NCBI GenBank assembly: GCA_903935205.1
Contig: CAIZQU010000109.1
Coordinates: 1 to 64,000 of the forward strand
Reading direction: 5' to 3'
From: an uncultured cyanobacterium
GTDB taxonomy: Bacteria; Cyanobacteriota; Cyanobacteriia; PCC-6307; Cyanobiaceae
DNA: 64,000 nt
Each line of letters begins with the position of its first letter. The stretch's first letter is position 1. Position numbers and translations under genes: made by a program. This document shows positions 27,006-35,712 of this stretch, one piece after another. The notes beneath the pieces are model-generated. The model saw only the letters and a program-made list of their open reading frames with translations, was not told the origin of the DNA and searched no databases.

Positions 27006-28385
27006 TCAGGGAGTCCCAGCCCCCTCCTGGCCCACCAGATCAGGCGCTTCCATCGGCCCGGTTGGGTAGATGATCCGATCCAGGATGGTCTGGATCCGCC
27101 CGGCGAAACGTTCCGCCTGTTCGTCCACCATGCGGGCGGAGAAATCGGTATCTCCACCGCTGCGCAGGGTCTTCTGCAGAATGGTGCGGCGGGACAACGC
27201 CACCAGCTGCTCCACGCGCACCACCCGCTGCCGCAGCGCCTGCACGATCAGCTCCCGATAGATGATGCAGTGATAGAAGCGGAAACCCGGCTCCAGCTGC
27301 CCCATCTCCTGCGCAATCGTGAGCCGCAGATCCTGCAGCTGTTGGTAGGCGCCGCGCACGCTCGCCAGCGCTGTCGCCTCATCCACCGGCCTCTCGCCGC
27401 CTGCGCCCCGCACGGCCATCTGGACCTGGGCCTGCACCACCAGCAGCTCCCGCAGCTGGGCCGCAACGCCCTCGATGTCATCCCCCAGGCGATTGAGAAC
27501 CGGCCCGATCGAGCCGCTCAGTGCCGCAAAGCGGTCCTGGAGGATGGCCATCTCCTCCCGCATTTGGGAGAGCGCTTCTGCCTGATAGGCGGACCCTGAC
27601 TCGGGCGCCGGGGGATGAATTGCACGCCATCGCTCGGCCAGGCCCGTGCGTTCTCCGGCCAGCTGCACGAAGGCCCGCTCCACGTGTGCCAGCAGGGACT
27701 GTGCTTCCGTACCGGCAAGCACCTGCAGGGCCTGTTCCAGGCCGGCCTGCACAGGCGTGGGAATCGTGACGACCGTCGCCAGGATCATCTGCCCGCAGGC
27801 CTGCAGCTCCTCGGGCATCTCCGCCAGGCGAAGCACCGTCGCATGCCAGGAAAGTGAATGGAACGCTGTGTCCGCCTTGGAGTGGGAGGCGTGATGGCGG
27901 TCCTGCTGAAGCTTGATGCACAGCGCTCGGGTTTCCTGCAGCAGCCCCGTGAAACGCCTCAGTTCCCCTGAACCTTCAGGCCGGAGCCGAACCTGATCAG
28001 GCAGGTGACGCCAGAGGTCATGAATCAGAGCTCCGGTCCGCCGAGTTCCCCGGTCACTGCTCAGCAGCACCTCCCAGCGCTCGTAGAACTTGTACGGCTC
28101 CGGCTGAATCTGTGTGAGTAATGCCTCCAGCTCCTGGCGGGCTTGCTGCAGATCATCGGGTTCTTCCCTTTGCGTCGTCCTGATGTTCCGACCCTGAGAA
28201 CGGAGCACCTGCAGGATCTCCACCTTCACCGGTACCGCCAGCTCCAGCATGGCCAGCAGCAATCTTCCGGATAGAACAGCCAGTCCACGCTCCTTATCGA
28301 GCGACACCGCCGCCTGAAGACTGCCGTAGTCCTGCCGTTCCCCCACGTGGGCGTTCAACCACCACGCTTGCCATTCTCCCGTCAC
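27006..28385 (-). CDS. Unknown helical coiled-coil protein, about 459 aa
   Basis: I do not recognise this protein. It is almost entirely helical with coiled-coil potential in two regions (about residues 75-100 and 275-330). No nuclease, ATPase or membrane motif is evident. The frame is open to 28841, but the upstream part overlaps a plus-strand small gene and is compositionally poor, so I place the start at GTG 28385. GTG or ATG codons nearer 28250 are also possible, because no start has a good Shine-Dalgarno. It converges on drmC with a 30-base gap. That position makes an accessory role in the defence island conceivable but unproven. Confidence 0.55.
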   Translation of the reverse strand: MTGEWQAWWLNAHVGERQDYGSLQAAVSLDKERGLAVLSGRLLLAMLELAVPVKVEILQVLRSQGRNIRTTQREEPDDLQQARQELEALLTQIQPEPYKFYERWEVLLSSDRGTRRTGALIHDLWRHLPDQVRLRPEGSGELRRFTGLLQETRALCIKLQQDRHHASHSKADTAFHSLSWHATVLRLAEMPEELQACGQMILATVVTIPTPVQAGLEQALQVLAGTEAQSLLAHVERAFVQLAGERTGLAERWRAIHPPAPESGSAYQAEALSQMREEMAILQDRFAALSGSIGPVLNRLGDDIEGVAAQLRELLVVQAQVQMAVRGAGGERPVDEATALASVRGAYQQLQDLRLTIAQEMGQLEPGFRFYHCIIYRELIVQALRQRVVRVEQLVALSRRTILQKTLRSGGDTDFSARMVDEQAERFAGRIQTILDRIIYPTGPMEAPDLVGQEGAGTP

Positions 28386-28491
28386 ACCGGCCCGGAGTGT
28401 GCCGTCTTCTCCGGTGTCGATGCGACGTTTCGAGTCTGGGCGAATCCACCTCACAGCTTTGCGGCAAGAGGAAGAAGGCGCCCTTTGCCCA

Positions 28492-28740
28492 ATGAACCAC
28501 TTGCTGCGACTGCTCGGAGCGGCCGCCTCCCATGGCCTGCTCACCGGCCAGATCGTCTTCTCCACGGCCTTTGTTGGCGCCTGTGAGCTGCCGAACTGGA
28601 TCCAGGCCCCTCGCCAGGTGAATGCCTGCCTGGAGCGCTGGATTACGGTCAGCGCCCTGTTCTTCCCTTCCGGCATGCAGACCGCCGTTGCGAACAGCCA
28701 GCCAGCTCTGGCCCCCGGCCGGCGTGGGGTGTTCCGATGA
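28492..28740 (+). CDS. Small putative membrane protein, 82 aa
   Basis: The frame has one hydrophobic stretch (HGLLTGQIVFSTAFVGA) near its N-terminus and a polar C-terminal half. It ends with an ATGA overlap with the C39-like peptidase gene, which is the main reason to regard it as real. A purine-rich AAGAGGAAGAAGG lies about 14 bases upstream, rather far for a Shine-Dalgarno. A small membrane protein coupled to a peptidase could be a holin-like or export partner; this is speculation. The C-terminus may be damaged, since downstream genes in this stretch are decaying. Confidence 0.4.
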   Translation: MNHLLRLLGAAASHGLLTGQIVFSTAFVGACELPNWIQAPRQVNACLERWITVSALFFPSGMQTAVANSQPALAPGRRGVFR

Positions 28741-29576
28741 GCGGCCCCATCCCTGCCGGCGACTACGTCGAGCACTTCGATCCCGAGCTGCCGCACCACC
28801 GGGCCTGGTTGCAGGCGGTGCTGGAGCCGCTGGTGGCCCATGAACCCCAGGCCCTGGAGGAAGGCGGCAGCCTGCGGCGCCTCTGGACCGCCATGCAGGA
28901 GGCAACCTCAGCCGCGCCGCCGCCATCAGCGACACCACCTGCAGCCATCGCCACCAGCCGCGGCAATTCGCTCTCGGTGCCCTGGTTCGCCCAGCTGGAT
29001 TCCGCAACGGATCAGGCACGGCGCATGGGCTTCTGCTCCAGCTGCGTCATGCTCCTGGCCTTCCTCAAGCCCGGCGTGCTGAGCGGCTCCAGCGGGGACG
29101 ATCAATACCTGGCGAGGATGCGCCACCTCGCCGTCGCAGACGACGAACACCGAACAAGTGGCGACATCATCGATGCAGCGGCTCAGATCAGGGCCCTCGC
29201 CAGCTACGGCAACAAGGCCCGCATCACGAGCCCGGCGCGCTTCGCCACGCTGGAGCTGCAGATCGCGGCCGGCATCCCCGTCCCCTGCGTCCATCTGCAC
29301 CGGGGCCCGGTCAGCAGTCCCGCAGGTGGTGGCCACTGGCTGATCGTCGTCGGCCTCACACCGGCCCCCGTGATCGTGCACGACCCGCTGGGGGAGGCGG
29401 ATCTGGTGAATGGCACCACCATCGGCGGGATGGCCCGCTTCTGCCAGTACAGACGTCAGAACTACCGCTGCGCGGGCCTGCGGCTACGGGCGGCGCTGGA
29501 TGGTGGAAGGAGAGGGCAGCGGCTGGGCGGTGTTGGCGGAAGGCTGATGAGCCACGGCGGGTGCAGCCGTACCTGA
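28737..29576 (+). CDS. C39-like cysteine peptidase with 3' frameshift
   Basis: The protein matches the Peptidase_C39_2-like family: catalytic Cys in GFCSSCVMLLAFL, a GDDQYLARM segment, His in GGGHWLIVVG and Asp in IVHDPLGEADL. The usual ending is present but in another frame: after RQNY near 29465, the sequence RRWMVEGEGSGWAVLAEG is read one frame over and stops at 29545-29547, whereas the annotated frame continues with an unrelated tail to 29576. A small indel near 29465-29490 is therefore likely. Catalytic residues precede the lesion, so activity may be retained. The family is seen in phage-like and surface-processing contexts; the substrate is unknown. Confidence 0.7.
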   Translation: MSGPIPAGDYVEHFDPELPHHRAWLQAVLEPLVAHEPQALEEGGSLRRLWTAMQEATSAAPPPSATPPAAIATSRGNSLSVPWFAQLDSATDQARRMGFCSSCVMLLAFLKPGVLSGSSGDDQYLARMRHLAVADDEHRTSGDIIDAAAQIRALASYGNKARITSPARFATLELQIAAGIPVPCVHLHRGPVSSPAGGGHWLIVVGLTPAPVIVHDPLGEADLVNGTTIGGMARFCQYRRQNYRCAGLRLRAALDGGRRGQRLGGVGGRLMSHGGCSRT

Positions 29577-29637
29577 TTCCGGTCGTTCTTCGCAGTAGGG
29601 CGTACTCATGCCCCCCTTCCCAGCTCAGGATGGGCCC

Positions 29638-29745
29638 ATGACCCAGCCCCCGCTGCGCTGCCACCTGCTGATCGGGCCCCCTGGCAGCGGCAAGACGACC
29701 CTGGCTCGCGACCTGGCGCCATATCGCGATGCACGCCTGCTCGAT
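29638..29745 (+). pseudogene. P-loop kinase-like gene, 5' remnant
   Basis: Starts MTQPPLRCHLLIGPPGSGKT, a canonical Walker A P-loop at the N-terminus as in small AAA/zeta-type kinases. Family-like sequence stops after about 35-40 residues (LARDLAPYRDARLLDLER). The frame then runs on as meaningless sequence to 29889 while coding potential moves to another frame. No Walker B or substrate region remains, so this is a truncated fragment fused to the next remnant. Confidence 0.65.
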
Positions 29746-30735
29746 CTGGAGCGGTTGCTGTTTCTCCTGCGCCTGACACCAGCTTCAACGCTCTCGATGC
29801 CAGTGATCCCTCCACAGCCTCCGCGCTCCTGGAGATCTGCAACCCGCCGCCCGCTGGCGATCTGGCGCAGCGCGCCGCGATCTATCTGAGCCGCTGGAGT
29901 GAGGTTCACGGCGGCAACAGCGAGGTCTACAGCGATGTCGAGGCCCTCCGCGGCGATCTGGTTTGGCTGGAGGCCAACGGTTTCACCGCACCCACGGGTG
30001 GCGAGGACACATGTGGCGGCGTGCATGGCGGCTACCCGTCGCTGGCGGACCCGGCCGTCTTTCGCCGGGTGTTCACCCTGCTGCGCCACATCCTCAGGCA
30101 CCCCTTCGACGCTCCGTCCGGCGGGGGCTCCGGCAGCGGAATCCCGCTTTATCAGCACCTGATGCATCGCCTCAGGGACATCGAGGGCAGCTATAGGAGC
30201 GATCAGGAAGCCGTGCTGCGCAACGACCTGCGCCATCTGCTGCAGCCCTATGGCTTCAACCCGGAGATCAGGGGCCGCCCCGACAGCAACCGCCAGGGCT
30301 ATGCGATCGGCACCGCCTTGCTCTCGGCCGATCAACTGCTGGAGGTGCACAGCCTGCTCAGGGCCTCGATGGAGCGCCTCAGCGATGCCTCGCAGAAGCC
30401 CTTGCTGCTGAGCCTGGAGGAGCGGCTGCGCCGATCCGGGCTGCTGGAGGGTGGCACCGGCCAGCGCAACCATGGCCGCCGCGCCCTGGCCCACCGCTCC
30501 TTCACCGAGGAGCGCAGCGGCACCCTGGCGGCCCGCGATCAGAGCGAACGGATCGAGCGGGCGATCAAGGAACGCCGCCGCGTGCGCTTGCGCCACCTGC
30601 CCGATGTCGTCACCGACGCGCAGAAGAAGCAGGGCCACGACGGCAGCTTCCGCGCCTGGCCGCTGCAGCTGCTGTTTCACAACATCAGTTGGTACCTGTG
30701 GTACCTGGCCTTCGAGTTCGACGCCAGCCGAGCGT
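29746..30735 (+). pseudogene. WYL-domain regulator remnant
   Basis: The frame reads ALLEICNPPPAGDLAQRAAI, then YLSRWSEVHGGNSEVYSDVE and GDLVWLEANG, a winged-HTH-like N-terminal region found in cyanobacterial WYL-domain proteins. It continues through RVFTLLRHILRHPFD to the beginning of the WYL domain (FRAWPLQLLFHNISWYL). No start codon exists in this frame before 30021. The C-terminal half of the WYL domain is missing, since homology ends near 30735. WYL proteins regulate defence loci by ligand binding, which fits the adjacent DISARM island, but this copy is broken at both ends. Confidence 0.7.
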
Positions 30736-30759
30736 GCCATTCCTTCGCCCTACCCCGCC

Positions 30760-31010
30760 ATGGAGCACCGGCTGATCACCCCGTCCCAGCTGGCCCTGTT
30801 CCGCCGCAGCCCGGTGATCGGCGCCTGGTGGGAGGAGCTGGAGGCCCAGAACTTGTTCCAAGGGGAACGCCCCGCCGTCACCAGCCTCGATCAGCGGCTG
30901 TTCGACTCGGGCCTGGAGCACGGGCGGGTGCTGATCGAGCGCCTGGAAGCCCAGGGCCACGCGTGGCGAAGCTGCCGGGCCGTGGACGGGCTTCCCCGTT
31001 GCCGCGCTCA
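30760..31010 (+). pseudogene. RecB-like nuclease gene, 5' remnant
   Basis: ATG 30760 opens MEHRLITPSQLALFRRSPVI, then WWEELEAQNLF and LDQRLFDSGLEHGRVLIERL, resembling the N-terminus of cyanobacterial RecB-like (PD-(D/E)XK) putative nucleases. Family-like sequence ends after about 80 residues, near 31000, just before the stop codon of the J-domain gene on the other strand. The catalytic core is absent, so it is a truncated fragment at the junction between the island and the core genome. Confidence 0.55.
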
Positions 31011-31022
31011 ATCGGGCCCCCA

Positions 31023-32108
31023 TCAGTCGAGCTGGGGGCTCCGGTTGATGCTCTCGGGCTGGCGGTAGAGCTCCTTGAGCAGCTGGTAGGCCTCATTCAG
31101 CCGTCGCATCGCCTCGTGGGAGCCGCCCGCATCCGGATGGGTGCGCTGGGCCATCTCGCGATACGACTCCCGGATCTGGGCCAGGGTCACCCGGCGCCCC
31201 AGTTCCGCAGGAATCCCGAGCAGTTTGAGGGCACCCTGCAGGGTCATCGTCTGCTCCAGGGTCTGGAAGGAGGTGCCGCGGCGGCGGCGCCGGAACCGCT
31301 GCACGAAGCGGTGAATCAGGCTCGGGATTCGCAGCGCCAGGCTGCCGGCACTGAAGGGATCCTCGATCACCCCGGCCGTCACGATCACGCGATCGAACTG
31401 GGCCGGCTCCTCACACCAGCCCTCGACCAGCTCATGCATCAGGCTGCAGGCCGCCGACCAGGTGAATGGCCGGCCCTCCACGGGTTCGGCCTGGGGCCAG
31501 ATGTCGTGGGCCAACCAGGTCATCGCCGCCTCCAGAACCGCCTCGCTCGCCTCGGTTCCGTAGAGGCCGATCCAGTGATCGCGGGCCGTCTGCACGGCCA
31601 GCTGGGCTGTCTCCTCCCCGAGTCTGGGGAAGGTGGCGGCGACCGCTCCCTCCGACGGGCGGCTTTCAAGGCTGCGGCGCAGTTCACTGGTGCGTCGACG
31701 CACAAAACCCGGCAGATCGATGCCGCCGCCACGGGTCACCCCCCGGGGCCGGGCTTCATGGCCGCCGCGGCCGCCGCTGGCGGGTTCGAAGTTGGCGCTC
31801 AGCGTATCGAGATCGCCCCGTTCCACCAGCACCAGGGCCCCCTGTTCATCGAGATCCGACTCCAGATCCGACTCCAGATCCGACTCCAGATCCGACTCCA
31901 GCTCCGGGTTGTCCGCCGCCAGGGTCTCTGCGGCCGTCGCCTGCTGATCGTGATCATCCCCCGGAAAGAGGCTCTCGAACAGCCGCTCGAGCACATCGCC
32001 GCGGTTGCGCAGCCCCCACTCCCGTTTGAGCGCATCGAGATGGTCGATCCTCTTGCTGGAGAGTTCGACGCTGAGCCGCCTGCGGCCCTCCCGGGACCTT
32101 TCAGCCAC
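31023..32108 (-). CDS. J-domain (DnaJ-like) protein, 361 aa
   Basis: The C-terminal 60 residues form a J domain: RVTLAQIRESYREMAQRTHP containing HPD, then MRRLNEAYQLLKELY. This domain recruits and stimulates Hsp70 (DnaK). The remaining 290 residues lack the Gly/Phe and zinc regions of classical DnaJ, so this is a specialised type III J protein whose N-terminus presumably selects a client. Residues about 70-88 consist of a repeated Glu-Ser-Asp-Leu unit coded by a 12-bp minisatellite. It ends right at the boundary with the decayed accessory genes. Confidence 0.85.
   Translation of the reverse strand: MAERSREGRRRLSVELSSKRIDHLDALKREWGLRNRGDVLERLFESLFPGDDHDQQATAAETLAADNPELESDLESDLESDLESDLDEQGALVLVERGDLDTLSANFEPASGGRGGHEARPRGVTRGGGIDLPGFVRRRTSELRRSLESRPSEGAVAATFPRLGEETAQLAVQTARDHWIGLYGTEASEAVLEAAMTWLAHDIWPQAEPVEGRPFTWSAACSLMHELVEGWCEEPAQFDRVIVTAGVIEDPFSAGSLALRIPSLIHRFVQRFRRRRRGTSFQTLEQTMTLQGALKLLGIPAELGRRVTLAQIRESYREMAQRTHPDAGGSHEAMRRLNEAYQLLKELYRQPESINRSPQLD
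31853..31905. repeat. 12-bp coding minisatellite
   Basis: About four near-perfect copies of GATCCGACTCCA in tandem inside the J-domain gene. The period is a multiple of three, so copy-number change would alter the number of ESDL units without a frameshift. Confidence 0.85.
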
Positions 32109-32208
32109 GCTGGACCTCTGGCGATGGACTGGGCGGGAATGGCGCCTTCACGGCGACGTCTGCGGTGGTTCGGACATGGGGCCGGGATCCGGCGCGGCGG
32201 TTTCGCCG

Positions 32209-33975
32209 TCAGTTGTTGGACCAATGCCGCATGATCTTCTCCTGGGCTTCCACGGCCTGACGGTAGCGATCCACAAGGGGGCTGTCCCGCGATTCCCCCT
32301 CTCCCTGCCACCGGCTCAGCCGCCTCGGTTGGGGGATCAGCAGATCGGCCCTGCCGCCGCCAGCGGATCGCTGACGCAGGGTCGATGGAGGCCGCAGCGG
32401 CGTGGTGCCGGAGGCACTTCCCAGCTGGCGGGGGGGCCGCAGCGGCTGGGGGGAGGAGCGGCGGGCCTGGTTGCCCCGGGACCCCTGGAGGCGGCCCGCT
32501 GGAGCCTGGGACCGCCGCGGGAGCGGCGTTGCTGCCGCGACCCTTGCTGCCGGGCTGCTGCGCCGCCCCGGCCGTTGCGCCTGACTCAGGGCTGGGGGCG
32601 CCTGCAGCGGCGGCGGTGGCCGCAGCGGGCTCTGGGGCAGGACCTGCTGCTGCTGCAGGCGGTCCTGCTCGCGGATCTGGGCCAGCTGGACCTCGCTGAT
32701 CACGCTGAGCAGATGGCCTGGGGTCGCATCGGCGGGGTAGACGAGGCTGAGCCGCACCGTCTGAGGCCTATCGGCCTGGAGCTCCAGGCTGGTGAGGGTC
32801 AGGCTCTCACCGGAGCGCAGCCCCACGTGCACATCCTGCTGGCCCTGGGGGGTGCGGATCTCGATCGAACCCCGGAAGGCCGTATAGGTTCGGCCCTGGC
32901 TGTCGCGGGGGTGGCTGAGCACAAGGGCATAGGTGCCCTGACCCTGCAGGTGCAGATCGATGTCGAAGCGGACCCCATAGGTGCCGACGTTGTCCAGGGA
33001 GGAATCGACCATGCGGCTGATCAGGGGATTGACCTGCACCTCGCCGCTGCCGAAATCCGTGCGCACGGTGCTGGTCAGGGGCACATGCAGGGGGCCGGAG
33101 CGTTGCAGGTCATGGCTGAGGCTGGCGCTGTAGGCATCGCCAAGGGCCACCCCGCCGACCCTGGAGAACACCGCACGGTTCTGGATGGCGTCGAGCTGCT
33201 GCAGGTAGGTGCGCCCCGGGGCAAGCCGGCGAGCGTCCAGGGTGGCCAGCACGCTGGTCCGATCCCCCGGGGATGGGGCAGCCACCACCGCCATCGTGAA
33301 CGGACCATCGCTGTGGCCGCGCAGCAGCGCATTGGCCACGCCCAGGGCCGGTAGCTTGGTGGAGAACAGCACCACCCGATCCCGCGGCGGAATCACCACC
33401 TCCTCGCTGAGGCGTCCATCGAGCCGCCCCCGCAGCAGCTGCACGGCGGTGGCATCGCCGGGGCCGGTGTTCCAGGGGCGGGGCCCGAGGGGTTTGACCC
33501 CCATCAGGTTGTCGCCCAGGTAAGGGGCCTCGAAGCTGTTGCGCACGGCGCCACTCTCGAAGCGGATGCGCACCGGCCGATCGCCCGGATTGGTCAGAAC
33601 GGCGGCGAGTTCAAGCTCCCGCCGCTGGCCGGCAGCGACGAATCGCTCGCCGGGGGGTGGTGCGTACTTGTGATGCAGGTGCAGGCCGAAGGGGCCCTGG
33701 AAGCGGTAGGTGGCGTTGGGCAGCAGCTCTCCGGTCTCGGCCGCCTGGGCCGCACCCTCACCGGTGTCGATCAGGATGCCGGGTCCGTGGACCTCCTCGG
33801 GCTGGTTGGAGTGGAGCACCGGCACGCGGTTGAACTGACCGCGCAGCGGTCGGGCTGCCATGCCGCCGAGCAGGGCCACCTCGGCGGCCAGGCCCGCCGC
33901 CGGCAGGAGCAGCAGCCAGGCGGCCCCGAAGGCCAGGGGCCAGCCCCATGGGGATTTGCGGTGGGCCTGGGGCAC
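32209..33975 (-). CDS. DUF3370 family exported protein, 588 aa
   Basis: The mature region matches the cyanobacterial DUF3370 family: ALLGGMAARPLRGQFNRVPV and VLHSNQPEEVHGPGILIDTG, followed by a beta-rich domain to about residue 440. From there to the end the protein is Pro/Arg/Gln-rich and probably disordered. GTG 33975 gives a credible signal peptide (QAHRKSPWGW n-region, then PLAFGAAWLLLLPAAGLA). A TTG at 34071 would add only a proline-rich leader. Function is unknown; export to the periplasm or cell surface is likely. It precedes the J-domain gene on the same strand with a 100-base gap. Confidence 0.8.
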   Translation of the reverse strand: MPQAHRKSPWGWPLAFGAAWLLLLPAAGLAAEVALLGGMAARPLRGQFNRVPVLHSNQPEEVHGPGILIDTGEGAAQAAETGELLPNATYRFQGPFGLHLHHKYAPPPGERFVAAGQRRELELAAVLTNPGDRPVRIRFESGAVRNSFEAPYLGDNLMGVKPLGPRPWNTGPGDATAVQLLRGRLDGRLSEEVVIPPRDRVVLFSTKLPALGVANALLRGHSDGPFTMAVVAAPSPGDRTSVLATLDARRLAPGRTYLQQLDAIQNRAVFSRVGGVALGDAYSASLSHDLQRSGPLHVPLTSTVRTDFGSGEVQVNPLISRMVDSSLDNVGTYGVRFDIDLHLQGQGTYALVLSHPRDSQGRTYTAFRGSIEIRTPQGQQDVHVGLRSGESLTLTSLELQADRPQTVRLSLVYPADATPGHLLSVISEVQLAQIREQDRLQQQQVLPQSPLRPPPPLQAPPALSQAQRPGRRSSPAARVAAATPLPRRSQAPAGRLQGSRGNQARRSSPQPLRPPRQLGSASGTTPLRPPSTLRQRSAGGGRADLLIPQPRRLSRWQGEGESRDSPLVDRYRQAVEAQEKIMRHWSNN

Positions 33976-34217
33976 GGGGGGACGGGGAGGGGCTGGCGGG
34001 GGCGGGGGCGAGACAGGCCAGGCGGGAGCTGGGGTTGACCCGGCGGGGGGAAGGAGGCGAAGCCGCCGCAACAGGGGCGGCTCCTGGATCGGGACAACGG
34101 GCGCCTGTGGCCCGGGGTTGCGGCGATCGGTGGATTCTGCACCGGCATCGCTGCACCTGGGTTGCGCTGGGGTGGGGATCCGCCGGCCCGACAGCCCCGC
34201 GGCAGGGGTTGCCCTCG

Positions 34218-35258
34218 CTAGAAACAGGCCCAGTTCGGCAGTTCCCTCCCGTGTTTCCCTTTGGTTGCAGCCCGGCCCTCGATCCCCGGACCGCCTGGAG
34301 CCAGCATCAGGCCCACAAACTGCGCCTGCTCACCGCCTGGCGCGATGCCACCGAGCGCCGTCTGGCTGCCCTCGATGCGGCGATCAGCACCCTGGAGAAG
34401 CAGATCGCCCGCGATACCCCCGGCCCGATCGACTGAGGCACCGCCGCGGCTCCAGCTGCCAGCGAGCTGGTGGCGCAGGCGGTCCAGCCCCCGCTGCACC
34501 AACCGTTGCACGGTCATCGGACTCAGCTTCAACTGTCTCGCCACCGCCCGGTAGCTCTGGCCGGCGAGCACCACCTCTTCGATCACCCGCCGCTCCCGCA
34601 GCTCCAGGCTCGCCAGGAGCACCTCGGCTCCGACCCTCTGGCCAGGGGGCCTGCCGGATTCGGGCTCATCGGTCGGCGGGGTGGAGATCAGCTCCTCATG
34701 CTCGGGTAACAGGGCCATCGGTCGATTGAGCCTCTGCTGGCGAAGCAGCAGACCGGCCTCCTCGTCGCCGATGCCCAGGGCCTGCAGCTCGCTGTTGAGG
34801 GTTGTGGTGGCCGGGTGCCTGGCCTCGAGCCGCTGCCGCTGAAGGCGCAGCATCTTGTCCTGGAGTTCAGCCTGGCGCCGGGGCAGGCGAACCGCCGGGG
34901 CACAGTCGCGCAGATGGTGCAGGATCGCGCCGCGGATATGGGGGCGGGCGAAGGCCTCGAAGGGTGTCCCCTGGCTGCGCTCATAGCGTTCGGCGGCCCG
35001 GATCAGCCCCAGCAGGCCCACCTGGATCAGGTCCTCCAGCGGCTCGCTGGTGCAACGGCAGTAGTGAACGGCCAGGGGCCGCACCAGGGCGCGGTGACGC
35101 TCCACGAGCCGGTTGCGGCGCTCCAGGGCGGTGCGGTAGCGCAGCCGCCGGCCCATGCCGGAGGGGCCATCGCTGCGGGTGGGTGTCTGGAGGTGGGCCA
35201 AGGGGCCCGGGGCCGGGATCGTGGCCGTCGGCGCTGAGCCTTGGAGGGAGTTGGCCAT
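34218..35258 (-). CDS. Alternative sigma-70 family factor (group 3-like)
   Basis: Residues about 45-130 form sigma region 2, including EDLIQVGLLGLIRAAERY and FEAFARPHIRGAILHHLRD (the -10 recognition helices). Residues about 215-265 form region 4 with an HTH QSYRAVARQLKLSPMTVQRL for -35 binding. The layout resembles SigF/SigB-type alternative factors. ATG 35258 is chosen; the frame is open far upstream but without protein-like sequence. After region 4 (RLRHQLAGSW) the frame continues about 75 residues of low-quality sequence to 34218, antisense to the small gene at 34251. That tail may be a recent read-through extension. Confidence 0.85.
   Translation of the reverse strand: MANSLQGSAPTATIPAPGPLAHLQTPTRSDGPSGMGRRLRYRTALERRNRLVERHRALVRPLAVHYCRCTSEPLEDLIQVGLLGLIRAAERYERSQGTPFEAFARPHIRGAILHHLRDCAPAVRLPRRQAELQDKMLRLQRQRLEARHPATTTLNSELQALGIGDEEAGLLLRQQRLNRPMALLPEHEELISTPPTDEPESGRPPGQRVGAEVLLASLELRERRVIEEVVLAGQSYRAVARQLKLSPMTVQRLVQRGLDRLRHQLAGSWSRGGASVDRAGGIAGDLLLQGADRRIEGSQTALGGIAPGGEQAQFVGLMLAPGGPGIEGRAATKGKHGRELPNWACF
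34251..34436 (+). CDS. Small conserved-looking protein, 61 aa
   Basis: GTG 34251 begins a peptide (FPFGCSPALDPRTAWSQHQA, then HKLRLLTAWRDATERRLAAL) that ends as a short helix with DAAISTLEKQIARD. The pattern resembles small picocyanobacterial hypothetical proteins. It lies wholly antisense to the 3' end of the sigma factor gene, so one of the two 3' boundaries is unusual. No motif suggests a function. An upstream in-frame extension to 33948 is compositionally unlike protein. Confidence 0.5.
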   Translation: MFPFGCSPALDPRTAWSQHQAHKLRLLTAWRDATERRLAALDAAISTLEKQIARDTPGPID

Positions 35259-35712
35259 GGTGAATGCTGTTGAGGAGTGGATGGAAAGGTGGATGGAGAA
35301 GCGGCTGGGGAACAGCGGCTGGCGAATCGCGGTTGGCGGATAGCGGTTGGGGACCAGCGGTGCTGGCGGCAGCAGCGCTGGCGGCTGTTGGCCTTGCCGG
35401 TTGGGGGCGACGGAACCGGCCCGTCTCCCCTCTTCAGAAAGCGGCCAAAGCCCTGGGCTACGCAACCGTGAAACCACGGAATCCGGCTTCGCTTCCCCCA
35501 TCCCGCGCGGCATCCCCCGGGGGGCCTGGGTGCCCTCCGCCGTGGAGCGTTGCCGGGCCGGGGGAGGCGCTTCCTTCAGTCCACGGCAGCGGCAAGAGCC
35601 GGCGGCGGTCGGTGGCCTTGCAACGGCCGGCCGAGGGCTGCAGGGCTGCAGGTCTGGCACCCTGGGCCCGCGCCCGACCCTGGGCCCGACTCTGGCCACG
35701 GCCCGATCGCCC
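35259..35712. other. Intergenic stretch with G+C-rich short repeats
   Basis: No gene is supported. The first 100 bases contain imperfect repeats of AGCGGYTGG-type words, followed by a G+C-rich segment with a CCCCGGGG palindrome near 35512-35525. It probably contains the promoter of the sigma factor gene and the end of the upstream operon, but no clear -35/-10 pair is visible. Confidence 0.35.
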
